DNA of 64,000 nt from assembly GCA_963691655.1 (NCBI GenBank), contig OY829328.1:79736400-79800399 (forward strand). The letters run 5' to 3'. The position numbers and the translations under genes were made by a program. Shown piece after piece: positions 47,387 through 58,159 of this stretch. The stretch's first letter is position 1; each line of letters begins with the position of its first letter. Source of the stretch: Toxonevra muliebris. Its lineage: Eukaryota > Arthropoda > Insecta > Diptera > Pallopteridae. Under the pieces are notes generated by a model. It searched no databases, was not told the DNA's origin, and saw only the letters and a program-made list of their open reading frames with translations.

Positions 47387-47985
47387 AAAAGAGAGAGTGC
47401 TGAATTCGGCTTGGAATTTAAACTTTTAATTTAAATTTTAAGCCAACAGTTTTCTATATTTGATGCCAGAAAGCACTAGAATTAAAAATTGGAACTAATC
47501 ATATTAAAATTTCAAGCTATGAGTTGTGAAAATGAAACAAATTTTATATTTTGTCATTTGTTTCTTGTTTAATAATAATTTTTTTCCTTCAACATAAAAT
47601 AAATCAAACGGCTTCTTATTCTCTCGGATCAGCGCAGTGCCAAAATCTTTTACAAATAAGAAAAATAAAAGTATATTTCATTGTAGCTGAATATAAAATC
47701 AATGAAAATACATACCGGTTTTTTTATATAGTTTTTATCATAATTTTTTTTTTCTTTCCCAGAGTGTATTCTGTTTCTAAGGCTAGTCGCTTGCAACTTC
47801 AATGCAAAGTTAAAGAAAAAATGTACATTTGGTCACCTTAATTTACCAATTCAGCAAAGCAGCCATTATAGTAAGCTCGCTCATAGACAGTGAGATGTAA
47901 AAATGTTTCTTTATCTCTCTTTTGAAGTAAGTTCTTCTAGATTTTAAACTTTTTATACTATATTCTAAACTTTTAAAACTTTTTT

Positions 47986-49080
47986 TTCGAAAGAACTACT
48001 TAAAACATTTTAAAGAATTATTAGTTATTTTTAAGGTTTATTTTTCTATTTTACTGCCTAATATTTACTCGGGGCGTTGTAAGTGATGGTGAAGTTATGG
48101 GCAAGATTCCGTTCGAACTAGTTTGAAAAGATCTTTTTCTTTTGTTCTAAATGCACTATTAAGAAAAATAACGATAATTTCAACACGTTATAAATTATTT
48201 ATTTTCTGTTTATACTAACGCGTGTACATTAGATTAGGAATTTTAGGTGAATTAGAAATAAATACAAATTGAAGGTTTATTGGAAAATTTAGGATGAAGA
48301 ATTAACTGATCTAACCGAAGACGTTCGATCGAATCAATTCGTCGCGCTCAGCTTTCACAGATGGTAGGGGGTTACCATAGGTAAGTATTTTCTAGCAACT
48401 TAGAGGTAAGAATTTTACAGAGAAAATATTTGAGTGCTGGGATTTAAAGTATAAATTAATTTTTCGTTTAGTTTTAGATAATTTGGATACAATATAAGGT
48501 AAGTAAAAGTAAGGTTGATAATTCATACTTTTTTTGTAATAATAATCAATGTTTAAATATATAAATAAATTCAATATAAAAATGTTTAAAACACGGAAGA
48601 AAAAATCTAAGGCATCCACGTAAAATTTGTTGAAACTTCAAAAAATTGATAAAATTACAGTGTTTTTCCCGATGTTATGAGCAATAAAAATGCAGAAACT
48701 AAAAGTTCAAAATATCGCTACGTGGCTGCTTTGAGTAATCTTTGTAGATTAATTAGTTAAATTTTCCACTTGATCTGCTTAGTAGATTTTTTCAATTCTA
48801 CCCACAAATTGCGAAACCATAATTTCGAGAAAAACTAATTCAAAGTTTGAGGACGCTATAAAAACTTTGCATTCTAAACTCATGTTTAATCTGCAATACC
48901 AAGACCATAAAACTTTATAAAAATATTACACAAGTGGACGCCCTTAATAAAAAATTAAATTTTTATCATAAAGGAAAATCGTCGATTGGGTATAACTGGG
49001 ACTACCGGTGCGCCAAATTTGAAGAAAATCGAAGGAGGCCGACTTCCATTTTTTTATGTTCATTATAAAGATCTAACCGT
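47986..49080. other. Non-coding DNA
   Basis: AT-rich DNA with no supported gene. The last 20 bp begin a short tandem motif (AAGTAAAATATATTCGAATC) that is also found at 50615 and, varied, at 50649. Confidence 0.35.
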
Positions 49081-49113
49081 AAGTAAAATATATTCGAATC
49101 CAAATGTAACCGG

Positions 49114-50608
49114 AAGTATAAACTCACATGGAAATCGCATGTTGAGGCAGTGACAAGTAAAGCCACTCGCGCTCTAATGGTATGCAGAAGGCTAGCAGGG
49201 AAAACTTGGGGATGTAAACCAAGTGTACTGCGCTGGATGTACACAATGATGGTAAGGCCAATCATTACATATGAAGCATTAGCGTGGGCAAGGAGAACTC
49301 AACTAAAAACAACGAAAGCTAATTTAGGAAAAGTTCAAAGGTTGGCATGTATCTGTATAACGGGAGCGTTGAGAACATGTTCGACTGCTGCACTGGAGGT
49401 ACTATTGGAGCTCACTCCATTAAACCTCGTGATAGAGGTGTCTCTATAAAGGTGATAGAGGCTGCTTCCAAGGCAGCAATCGTAAGAGCAACAAGAAATA
49501 AAAGGTTAACTGGGCGATCTATAGGGCCTGAAAACCGAGATAACCCGGCGAAAGACAGCTATCTCTTGGACTGTCTCCAGGACAGAATGGACAAACTGTA
49601 TAATTTTGACAAACACTTTGTTGCAAAACTTAGTATTAAGAACGAATGGGAGAGTGTAGAACATAACTACACACTTAAAGACACACGATTAAGTGGTATA
49701 CAGATGGGTCACAAACCGAGGATGGAACTGGGGCAGGAGTATTTGGGCCAAGAATCAAACACTATGAGCCGATAGGAAAGTATCCTACCTAGCATCTTTC
49801 AAGCAGAAATTCACGCAATCGATATATGTGTGGAATTTAACCTGGTTAGGAAGTACAAACGGCAAGATATCGCTATCATATCGGATAGCCACGCAGCAAT
49901 TCGAGCATTATGTTCCTTTGAGATCACCTCTAAGTTGGTATGGGACTGTTTGAGCAAGCTTAATCAACTGGGCAAGGATAATAAAGTCGTTCTATGTTGG
50001 GTCCGTGAACACTTAGGAATAGAGTACAATGAGCAGGCAGACGAGCTTGCTAGAAAGACAGCAGCGACCACTTTCGTGGGACCTTTTGTGGAATAGGAGA
50101 TAGCGTAATCAGCGAAGTACTCAGGCAGGAAGAGAAGAACCAGAGGCAAGAACTCTTTAATAATCTTCCGGGACTGAGGCAATCCAAAACGCTTCTAGGT
50201 AACTATAACAAGAATAGATACGCATTCTGCATTGGTCTCAACAAAAACAGACTTCGTATATTAGCTGGTATTCTGACTGGGCACTGCGGGCTCAGAGAAC
50301 ACCTTTGCAAAATAGGAGTTGAGGAAAGCTCAATATGTAGGTTTTGTAATGAGGAAGATGAATCATCAGAAAATATCTTAGCTCAGTGTGGAGCACTGAT
50401 CCACAAAAGAATGAAATATCTGGGTATGTACGAAGTGTCTAGTACAGAACTAGCATCTATAGATCCGGGCGCAATACTCAAATTCTTGAGGGAGACTGGG
50501 CTGGATGAGGCACTCTAGGCAAATCAGACTAGATAGAAAAGAGGGACGTACAATAGATCTTATAGGTCGAGGCACAAATACATTAACCTCTCTAATACAA
50601 TACAATAC
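49114..50608 (+). mobile_element. 5'-truncated LINE with RNase H, flanked by a 33-bp duplication
   Basis: The copy starts inside the reverse transcriptase thumb (YKLTWKSHVEAVTSKATRAL, then VLRWMYTMMVRPIITYEALA). It continues with an RNase H domain (IFQAEIHAID near 49797, IISDSHAAIRAL near 49877, LCWVREHLGIEYNEQADELA near 49993) and a C-terminal Cys/His knuckle (about 50335-50400). It ends in an ACAAT-repeat tail. Several frameshifts and stops break the frame, notably near 49440 and 49775. A perfect 33-bp repeat lies at 49081-49113 and 50615-50647, the likely target duplication. Its tail differs from that of the LINE at 46.6 kb, so the two are separate families. Confidence 0.8.
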
Positions 50609-50680
50609 AACCGGAAGTAAAATATATTCGAATCCAAATGTAACCGGTAGTGAAATATATTCGAATCTTTTTTTTTAGTA

Positions 50681-51968
50681 TTGGGAGTATGAATGTATAA
50701 ACTCGTAATTGTGACTAACTTCATATCTATTATACGCGCCATTTTTTTGACATTGACAGCTATTCTATCTCGAAGAGCGCCAAAAATACTATAAGAATTG
50801 ATCTGTCAAATAATTTTCATAATTTTACAAAAGTGTTTTACTATAGCTGAAAATGTCGAATTTCGTGCCAATAAAACAAAATTTGCGGGAAGTTTTAATT
50901 TGCTTCTTCCATTTAAAGAAAAACGCAACTGAAGCACATCGTTTACTCACTGAAGCTTATCCTGACTGTGTTATAGACGTTAGAATGTGTCAGGTGTGGT
51001 ATGCCCGTTTCAAAAATGGTGATTTTGATGTTGAAGACAGGGAACGTTCAGTCGGCCCGAAAAAGTTCGAAGATGAAGAATTGAAGGCATTACTCGAAGA
51101 AGATTCATGTCAAACGCAACAAGAACTTGCAGAATCTTTAGGAGTTGATCAATCAACCATTTCTAAACGATTAAAAGCATTGGGAATTATTCAAAAGTAA
51201 GGAAATTGGGTGCCGTACGAATTGAAGTCGAGAGACGTCGAACGACGATTTTTCACATGTGAACTGCTGATTGAATGACAGAAAAGAAAGGGTTTTCTGC
51301 ATCGTATTGGGACTGACGATGAAAAATGGATACGTTACGATAACCCAAAGCGTAAAAAATCATGGGAACCGCCCGGACATGCATCAACATCAACGGCAAG
51401 GCCGAGAATCCATGCATCCAAGCTCATGCTGTGTATTTGGTGGGATATGAAATGTGTCGTGTATTATGAGCTGTTGAAACCGAATGAAACGATCACTGGC
51501 AACCGATACCGACTACAATTGATGCGTTTGAGCCGAGCCTTAAAGGATAAGAGGCCAGAATATGAGAATAGACACGACGAAGTTATTCTTCAGCACGACA
51601 ATGCTCGGCCTCATGTTGCAAGACAAGTAAAAACATACTTGGAAACGCTGAAATGAGAAGTGCTACCCCACCCGCCGTATTCTCCAGACATTGCTCCTTC
51701 TGATTATCACTTGTTCCGATCGATAACACATGGCCTGGCTGAACAGCACTTCGGTTCTTTCGAAGAACTCAAAAAAATGGGTCGATTCGTGGATAGCCTC
51801 AAAAGATGAGGAGTTCTTTCGACGCGGAATCCGTATGCTACCAGAAAGATGGGAAAAGGTTGTGGCTAACGATGGACAATACTTTAAAGAATAAATTTAT
51901 AATCACTTTTTCACAATAAATGTCCAAATTACGAAAAAAAATACGAGTTTATACATTCATACTCCCAA
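50681..51968 (+). mobile_element. Mariner element (DD34D), 1288 bp, inactivated
   Basis: Flanked by TA (50679-50680, 51969-51970) with near-perfect inverted ends beginning TTGGGAGTATGAATGTATAA and running about 27 bp. Length is exactly in the usual mariner range, and the whole single gene is present, so this is a full-length but mutated copy. Confidence 0.93.
50853..51894 (+). pseudogene. Mariner transposase, DD34D, with three stops and a frameshift
   Basis: The DNA-binding half starts MSNFVPIKQNLREV and has the paired helix-turn-helix (VCQ-type WYARFKNGDFDVEDRERS, TQQELAESLGVDQSTISKRL). The catalytic acids lie in TDDEKWIRYDNPKRKKSW, LQHDNARPHVA and YSPDIAPSDYHLF, with 34 residues between the last two: the mariner DD34D signature. 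In-frame stops occur at about 51198, 51276 and 51654, and an extra A in the run near 51770 shifts the frame before KWVDSWIASKDEEFF. This pattern suggests a Mos1-like (mauritiana-type) relative, by eye only. Confidence 0.9.
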
Positions 51969-51970
51969 TA

Positions 51971-53793
51971 TATTTTCTATCTGTATTACTTATTGCAAAT
52001 CTCCACATTGATGGATGTATTTTTCCGGTATTCGTTTTGAAATTTTACTCCAAGAGCAGCTCGCTGAATTAAATTCTCCTGTCGATCATGCATTCGTTAT
52101 TGCAATAGACTTTATTCCGGTAAACTGGAGTGCCGAGAAATTTACTTAATGTCAAAACTTCAAAAGTGTAAAGTATACAATTTTTTTTTATTAATTTTAA
52201 AAATATTTATATTTACTTAACGCTTTTTCTAACCATTTTATATAAATTCTTTTACAAAAAAAAAAAACAGATAATAAAACTAAGAATATTTATAATATTA
52301 TAATATATATATCAAAATAATAAAAAATGACAGATTAATCTGTTTATCGTTTAATACTTACTAACTACATTTACAAATTCAGTTGACCCTCAGGTTTTTC
52401 ACAAAAACTATTAAGTAAGTATGTAGTAGTTAATAATTGGATGTTGAATTTATGTATTATGTTTTTTTTTTGCACATGTTTGAGCATGTCATATTTGTAA
52501 AAAATGATTAATAATTTACTTAACACACAGTCCTCTTTTTTCTGAAAACTCACAAGCTAAGGGGCATGCTTTCGTATTCATAGTTTTTTGTCTATAAAAT
52601 AAAATAGTGAAAAAAAAATACATCAATAAAAATACAAAAAAAAAAACAAAAAACCAAAAAGTTGTCTCTATCACACTTTTTTTATAAAGTGAAAAAATAA
52701 AAATAGAAAATACAACAACCAACTAACATCGGCAACGTCAACTAATTTATTAATAATAATAATAACTTGATCTGTTACAAACTTTTTAGTTAGTAGTTAG
52801 TTAAGTTACATTAGCATTGGGGGATTTTACTTAAATACCGAGAAATGCATACAGTGAGTGAGAGAAATATACATACAAACATGCATACATACTTGTGTAG
52901 GTATGTATCTATGAGTATAAATACATACCTACATATATCTTAACATGGATAGATAGATACCCGTAGACCGGCTTCACCTGTTGTGTGTTCACCTGTTGCT
53001 GTTGAGTTGAGACTGGGTTGAAGCTGCTGGAACAAAGGTGATTGCTGTTGTTGATGTTGCTGCTGCTGCTTGTTGATGTTGCTGCTGTTGCAGATATTGC
53101 TATTGCTGGGAGTATACACATACACACACACACATATGTATTTACATAGAGATAGGCTCTCGTGTACATATTCATAGTAGTAATTTGAAAAAAAAAAAAA
53201 AAAAAAAACTAAACTTGTTCGGTTATGAATTCCATCATTAATTTTAAAATTTGTTTTAACAGAGTCTACAGGACAAGATAAATTTATAGTTATAACTACT
53301 ATGAATATATATGTGTGTGTGTCTGTATGTATAAAACACCATATGCAAATATATTTTAAAAAGACATTTTTACATTAAAGTTATCAATAAAATGACAACA
53401 GCCGAAGACCTTTAGTCTATGAAAGATAGATGGACACAGTCAAACAGATTTCATTCAGGGTGCAAAAGTTTAACTAAGTAATAATGTTGTAAAGTTGCTG
53501 GTTAGATAGCAAATATACTCATTGTAAATAAATTTAAATATATATACATTTTTCTTTATAGCAGCATTTTATTTCAGGCTAAGTTATAGTGGCTACTTTA
53601 TATTTTAACCACTAAGGTTTTACAGCAATACCATAACTCTCCTATAATCTTAAAGTTATTAACTAATAACTCGATGCGAAGTTTGAGTTCGTTTTGTTAC
53701 GTTACCTCAAGAATACTGTCCAAGTAATATTTGTAACATAAGCTAATGTTGCATTTATGTTTTGTATTCTTAAAACTAAGTAAATTTTTGATT
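51971..53793. other. AT-rich DNA with a CAG/CAA-rich candidate exon
   Basis: Mostly non-coding with poly-A/T tracts (52255-52267, 53189-53208), TATG and CATA repeats (52872-52940) and a CA run near 53119-53132. It contains the candidate glutamine-rich minus-strand exon described separately. Confidence 0.4.
52965..53108 (-). other. Candidate glutamine-rich exon, unrecognised
   Basis: On the minus strand an acceptor-like TATACTCCCAG is followed by an open frame encoding NSNICNSSNINKQQQQHQQQ, then QSPLFQQLQPSLNSTAT, ending at two possible donors (CAACAG|GTGAAC and CAACAG|GTGAAG). The block is clearly less AT-rich than the flanks, and the Ser/Asn/Gln composition is common in fly transcription regulators. 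Another frame across it is also open, and triplet repeats create open frames by chance, so this is weak. Confidence 0.3.
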
Positions 53794-53801
53794 GTTCCAG
53801 T

Positions 53802-54908
53802 CAGGGCCGTAGCTAGAAATTTTTTTCGGGGGGGTTTTCATTCGAAGAAAATATTCATAAATAATTTTTATCAAACTGATTTTTAAATACAATAAATTAA
53901 ATCGATGATACATTTGATGGACCTTATAAAATTAAAATTTTAGGAAAAATTTTCCAATTTTTTTTAATCTTAACCTCAAAAAAATGGCCAAAAGTGACAA
54001 AAAATTCACAGAATAATCAAATTAAATTTTTTGAAATAAATATTATTCAATATGCAATCAAATGCATTTTTTTTATCGTGAAGGACATAATTTCATTAGC
54101 TCATTGACTTCCCACTACTGATGATGTACCCAACCTAAAAAAAATAAAAATTACCAAAAATAGTAGAGGTTCATTTTTTTCAAATGATCATCATTGGGAA
54201 TTTGAGCCATTATCAATGATAAGGAATGAGGTCGATATCTTTCGTGGTGCTCTGACCAAAAATGCGTTAAAAAATAATTATATTTTAAGATTGTCTCCTG
54301 AACTGCATGGGTTTTGCTAATAAGATGGAGTTTTTGTGAAAGAACTTTTCACGTTGAACACGAATCTGAGGTCAAAAACTTCCCATAACGTCACGTTTTA
54401 GGAAAAAAAATGGGGTTCAAGCAAGTCTAATTTTACAAGGATCCGATAATATTTTCTATTTTTTATTAATTTTTAAAATTTTCAAACTGATTAAGGACGA
54501 AACTTTAAATCAAAAACAGTTACTGACCTAGAAAAACTATGAACGCAGGAGTGCTCCGTATCACCTTCTCTTTTTGATTCCGTAGTCAAACCTCATGTCG
54601 AAGAAAACAAATCGGATTTGATCGCATAGTGTAAGTAAGATTTCAAATAAATTTTTTTTGACTTTTTAGAAAAAAAAACCGATGGAAATAAAAAATATCG
54701 TTAAATAGATGACTTTTTTTTCCATCCATTGGCAATTAATCTCTAAAATTAGAATAAAGTTTCCACATTTCGGGGGGGGGGTTAGGTTAGGTTAGGTTGG
54801 AGTGGCTGTAGAGAGACACACTTAGGCCTGAACGACCCATTGTGATACCACATAGGGGGGGGGGGGGGGGTCAGAACCCCCAAAACCTCCCCCCTAAATA
54901 CGGCCTTG
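53802..54908. mobile_element. hAT-like non-autonomous element with perfect 8-bp duplication
   Basis: The left end is CAGGGCCGTAGCTAG and the right end, inverted, is CAAGGCCGTATTTAG. The sequence GTTCCAGT flanks it at 53794-53801 and 54909-54916. An 8-bp target duplication and CAGGG-type ends are the hallmark of hAT elements. No transposase frame is left in 1.1 kb. Near the right end it holds a long G run broken by a LINE/SINE tail insertion. A second copy begins at 61061. Confidence 0.85.
54780..54853 (-). mobile_element. Solo SINE/LINE 3' tail inserted in the hAT-like element
   Basis: On the minus strand it reads TATGTGGTATCACAATGGGT, GTTCAGGCCTAAGTGTGTCT and CACTCCAACCTAACCTAACC. It matches the tail of the SINE at 15791-16095 almost base for base and the LINE tail at 46626 more loosely. 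It is an extreme 5' truncation that landed in a G run, with G stretches on both sides. Confidence 0.8.
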
Positions 54909-55225
54909 GTTCCAGTGACAAACCGACGGATTTTAGAATTATTTATGCCCTTATTCGTCTTCATAAGATTTTTCTGCTATGGGTTTTAAACTCGCTTTCA
55001 TACACAAATTCTTTACAATTTGAATTTATATTAAAAAAAAATGTTCTCTAATGCCAAAACAAAGTTTTTAGGTCAGTGGGTTGAGTGATTTTCTTCAGGA
55101 TAATAATTTTCAATGTGACAATTTTTTAATAGGGACATAACATTTTTGTATTAAAATACAAACGCACTCTTAATTTTTTTGGATCTGGCAATACCAAAAC
55201 GTAATTCAATGTTTACATTTTTATC

Positions 55226-55380
55226 ATGGTGAAGCTAACGAATGAGCAACGTTTGGAAGTTATTAAAAATTACTACCGAAATTCTGAGTCAGTGTCCGTT
55301 TATTTTATGAAACAGTCCTTAATTTAATCTTGCACCAAACGTCTTGGCATAAAGTTGGTGTCAAAATGATTGAGGAAGCT
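55226..55380 (+). pseudogene. N-terminal fragment of a mariner-like transposase
   Basis: An ATG at 55226 opens MVKLTNEQRLEVIKNYYRNS, a start typical of one mariner-like group, followed within 40 codons by stops. The rest of the gene is missing and LINE sequence follows directly, so this is a remnant. Confidence 0.45.
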
Positions 55381-55382
55381 AA

Positions 55383-55790
55383 GCCTTGATTTGGACGGAA
55401 CGAAGGAAACTCGGAATAAACCCAGATAGAACAGAGGTAACATTCTTCTCAAGGAAATACAGACTTCTTACAGTCTCCCCGCTGATTTATAAAGGTGTGG
55501 AAATTCCGGTGAAGATCAAATATTTAGGATTTATATTGGACAGGAAACTTACCTGGAAATCTAAGGAAAGATCTAGGAAGGCCAACGTTGCTTTGTACAT
55601 TTGTAGAAAAGCGGTTGGAATAAGGTGAGGGCTAACTCTATGGATTATGTCCAGGCTTTACATCTCTGTGGTCAGGCCTATACTGTGATGCGGTATACTG
55701 GTATGGTGGCGAACCAATTAGAAGTCAAGTTACCTGAAGCTTCTGTTGCATTGCAGGTGCTTTAAAGACCAATTCAACTAAAACATTGGA
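55383..55790 (+). mobile_element. LINE reverse transcriptase fragment
   Basis: The frame 55386-55628 reads RKLGINPDRTEVTFFSRKYR, then GVEIPVKIKYLGFILDRKLT and WKSKERSRKANVALYICRKA. This is the RT palm/thumb boundary (the YLG..LD..LTW motif) of non-LTR elements, continuing in another frame to about 55790 (MSRLYISVVRPIL). Both ends are truncated, with no tail present. Confidence 0.7.
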
Positions 55791-55844
55791 AGTGATAATT
55801 TAATCTACCTGCACTAACTCTAATCTATTATTTTACATAGGATT

Positions 55845-57080
55845 GCAGTTTGATAAGTCAGTCACTTTTTGAATAATAGATATTTTCCGGCGAAATGGGT
55901 GTTATTTCTCAACACAGCCTTCTTAAAGCTTGATACATTTAGTCCAACGTTTTTCCAATTTTTTATTCTTTCCAAATAATAGGTTTTCTCAAGGTATGCG
56001 TTTTTTTATCAGTGATGAACTCTTCATTTGACCCAAATCTCTTACTGCCGAGCCATTTCTTTATGTTTGGAAGTAAGAAATAGTAGCAGGCGGCTAGATC
56101 TGGAGAATGTGCTGGATGGAGGGATAGCAGCTCGTAGCCAAATTTATCGATTCCAGCCATGGTGACTACACACGTGCGCCGGTGCGTCGTTATGGTGGAA
56201 GAGAACCTTTTTCTTCGCCAAATGGGGTCGTTTTTGCTTCGAATCAATGCTGTCCAACAGCTGCGAATAATATTCGCCGGTAATCGTTTTACCCTTTTCA
56301 AGGTAATCGATGTGAATGACACTGCGTGCAACCCAAAAAAAAAACTGCCACCGTCGCCATGACCTTGTTAGCCGACAAGCCCACCTTGGCATTCTTTGGT
56401 GCACGTACACCCGGCGAAGCTCACTGCTTTTACTGTTCCTTGTTTTCTGTGGTGCATTGTTATAGATCCATGTTTCATCCACAATTACGGAACGGTTCAA
56501 GTTCCAGTTGCACATCACCAAACACTCCTTTGAAGTAGTCATACGGTTGCACTTATAGTCGAGTGTGAGCAATCGCGGCACCCATTGCGCGGATAGCTTT
56601 TTCAAGTCCAAATATTCATGTAAAATGTGATGTACCCGCTCAATTGAGATGCCCATAGCCTCAGTCACCTCATGCACTTTCATTCTCCGATCGTCCAATA
56701 TCATTCCATGAATTTTATAGACGATTTCTGGCGACCTGAACGTTCGGTGTCACTTGTGCTGTTACGACCAGAACGGAATTCAGTAAATCACTTCTTAACC
56801 ATTGAAATTAATGGTGGACAGTCCCCATAGTATTTATCAAGCCTTTCCTTGGTTTCGGTGATGAGTTTTTTAGGCAAAAAATGATGCTTGATGAGCACAC
56901 ACTTTTTTCCATTTTTGTCGAAATTCACGAAGTTGTCTGCTTTCATTGGCTGTCAAATATAAACTAAATGGCAAAGCTTGCTTAAAATTTGACTGCAGTC
57001 TACTAACAGATGGTAGTTGACAGGAGCAGTGTTGCATTTAAAGTTAGTTAGCAGGAAATAGTTGAACACTCTATCTCCAA
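55845..57080 (-). mobile_element. Mariner relic on the minus strand
   Basis: The approximate extent of a second mariner, read from the minus strand. The N-terminal ATG is at 56946 (MKADNFVNFDKNGKK), the middle frame runs 56704-56144 and the C-terminal part lies at about 56090-55880. I could not align convincing inverted ends, so the borders are estimates. Confidence 0.6.
55900..56946 (-). pseudogene. Mariner transposase, multiply broken
   Basis: Recognisable pieces on the minus strand are FTEFRSGRNSTSDTERSGR (about 56790), ILDDRRMKVHEVTEAMGISI with ERVHHILHEYLDLKKLSAQWVPRLL (56704-56570), IVDETWIYN (first acid), HHNDAPAH (second acid) and, in other frames, LHPAHSPDLAACYYF-like sequence with the third acid. 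There are stops near 56790 and downstream of 56100 and several frame changes. It differs from the DD34D copy at 50681 in sequence and orientation, so it belongs to another mariner subfamily (mellifera/irritans-like by eye). Confidence 0.75.
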
Positions 57081-58157
57081 ACTCTACTTTGACAGTTAGC
57101 TCAATTCTTATAAAACTTTAACTTTAAATCTGCCATACATGGCGAAGTTACTAGGGCTGTAAAACTTTCCAGATTAAAAATAAATAAAATTATGGGTCCA
57201 ACCCATGAACCACTGAGCCAGTTGTATTTTTATTATGAATAAACAATAGAACCATTCGGAAAATTTTTTTTCTACATGTTATCAAATATTTCAGCGGTGA
57301 AATTTTTGTTTTAGTGTAAAATGGCCTCAAGACAATCATTCTTCTTCTTTTTTTTTTCGTTAGTAATTTTACTTTCTTGGAAGAGGAGAACCCTGAAGAG
57401 AGAATAGCAAAATTTTTGTTAATAACATTTGCTACGGTAGGTTATAATATTAAATAAAACGGTAGGATTCTTTTTCATTTACAGAAATTTTATACAGTGG
57501 CTTGTTTTTTTTCCTCAGAATATTGATGTTTTAACGTTTTTTTTTTTTCGTTTTGTTTTGTTTAATAATTTTCAAAATATATTATTTTTATTTCTTATAA
57601 TTTTTTTTTAACTCTTTTTAATTTTTATTAATGCTTTTTTCATAGTCTAGAGGGTTCAAAAGAGCATTGACAGTTTAAATACCTGTTGTTTTATATGGTA
57701 AGTAGTTATTATAATCAAAAGTAGTAGTAGTGGCTGTATATTTTTTTCGTAGTTATATCTAATGGCTGCTTTATACTATGGGTTCTACTTTAGTTAAAAT
57801 ATAATAAAGTTTCTCTTTTTTTTACTTTTCTTTTTTGTTTCTTTTATTTTTAATTTTACTGCTGCACTAAATTATTTAAATTGGCTATGCTCGTAAATTT
57901 ATGTGTGTATAAAAGAAAATAAACAAAATATAACAATTGTGCTATTATTTACACATAGACGCAAATAAATATTATAATAAATATACATACGTGTGCATAC
58001 ATATAGAAATACTGATATTTATAAACGATATCGTAATTAAGCTAATTAGCATATATATTTTTAATTGTACACTTATTGTAAATAACTTAAATAATTAATA
58101 CTTTAAATTTAATATTAAAATTATATACTTTAGTTTTTGAAATTTTAATATGAAATA
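57081..58157. other. AT-rich non-coding DNA
   Basis: No gene is supported. Long T tracts (57340-57360, 57537-57550, 57600-57612) dominate. Nothing with repeat ends was identified up to the TA at 58158. Confidence 0.4.
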
Positions 58158-58159
58158 TA

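Larger units (their letters stand above)
45968..47985 (-). repeat. TTTAAA-rich interspersed repeat, copy 5 (inverted, with nested insertions)
   Basis: Inverse of copy 4: starts CGATTAAAATTTTGGTTTTA with TGTGGACTACATATATGACC, continues past the nested element with AGTGCTGAATTCGGCTTGGA (compare AGTGCTGAATTGGGTTTAGA in copy 3) and ends with GCTTGCAACTTCAATGCAAA, TTTGGTCACCTTAATTTACC and CAGCCATTATAGTAAGC. It is split by a TTAA-flanked element at 46047-47386. Confidence 0.65.
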
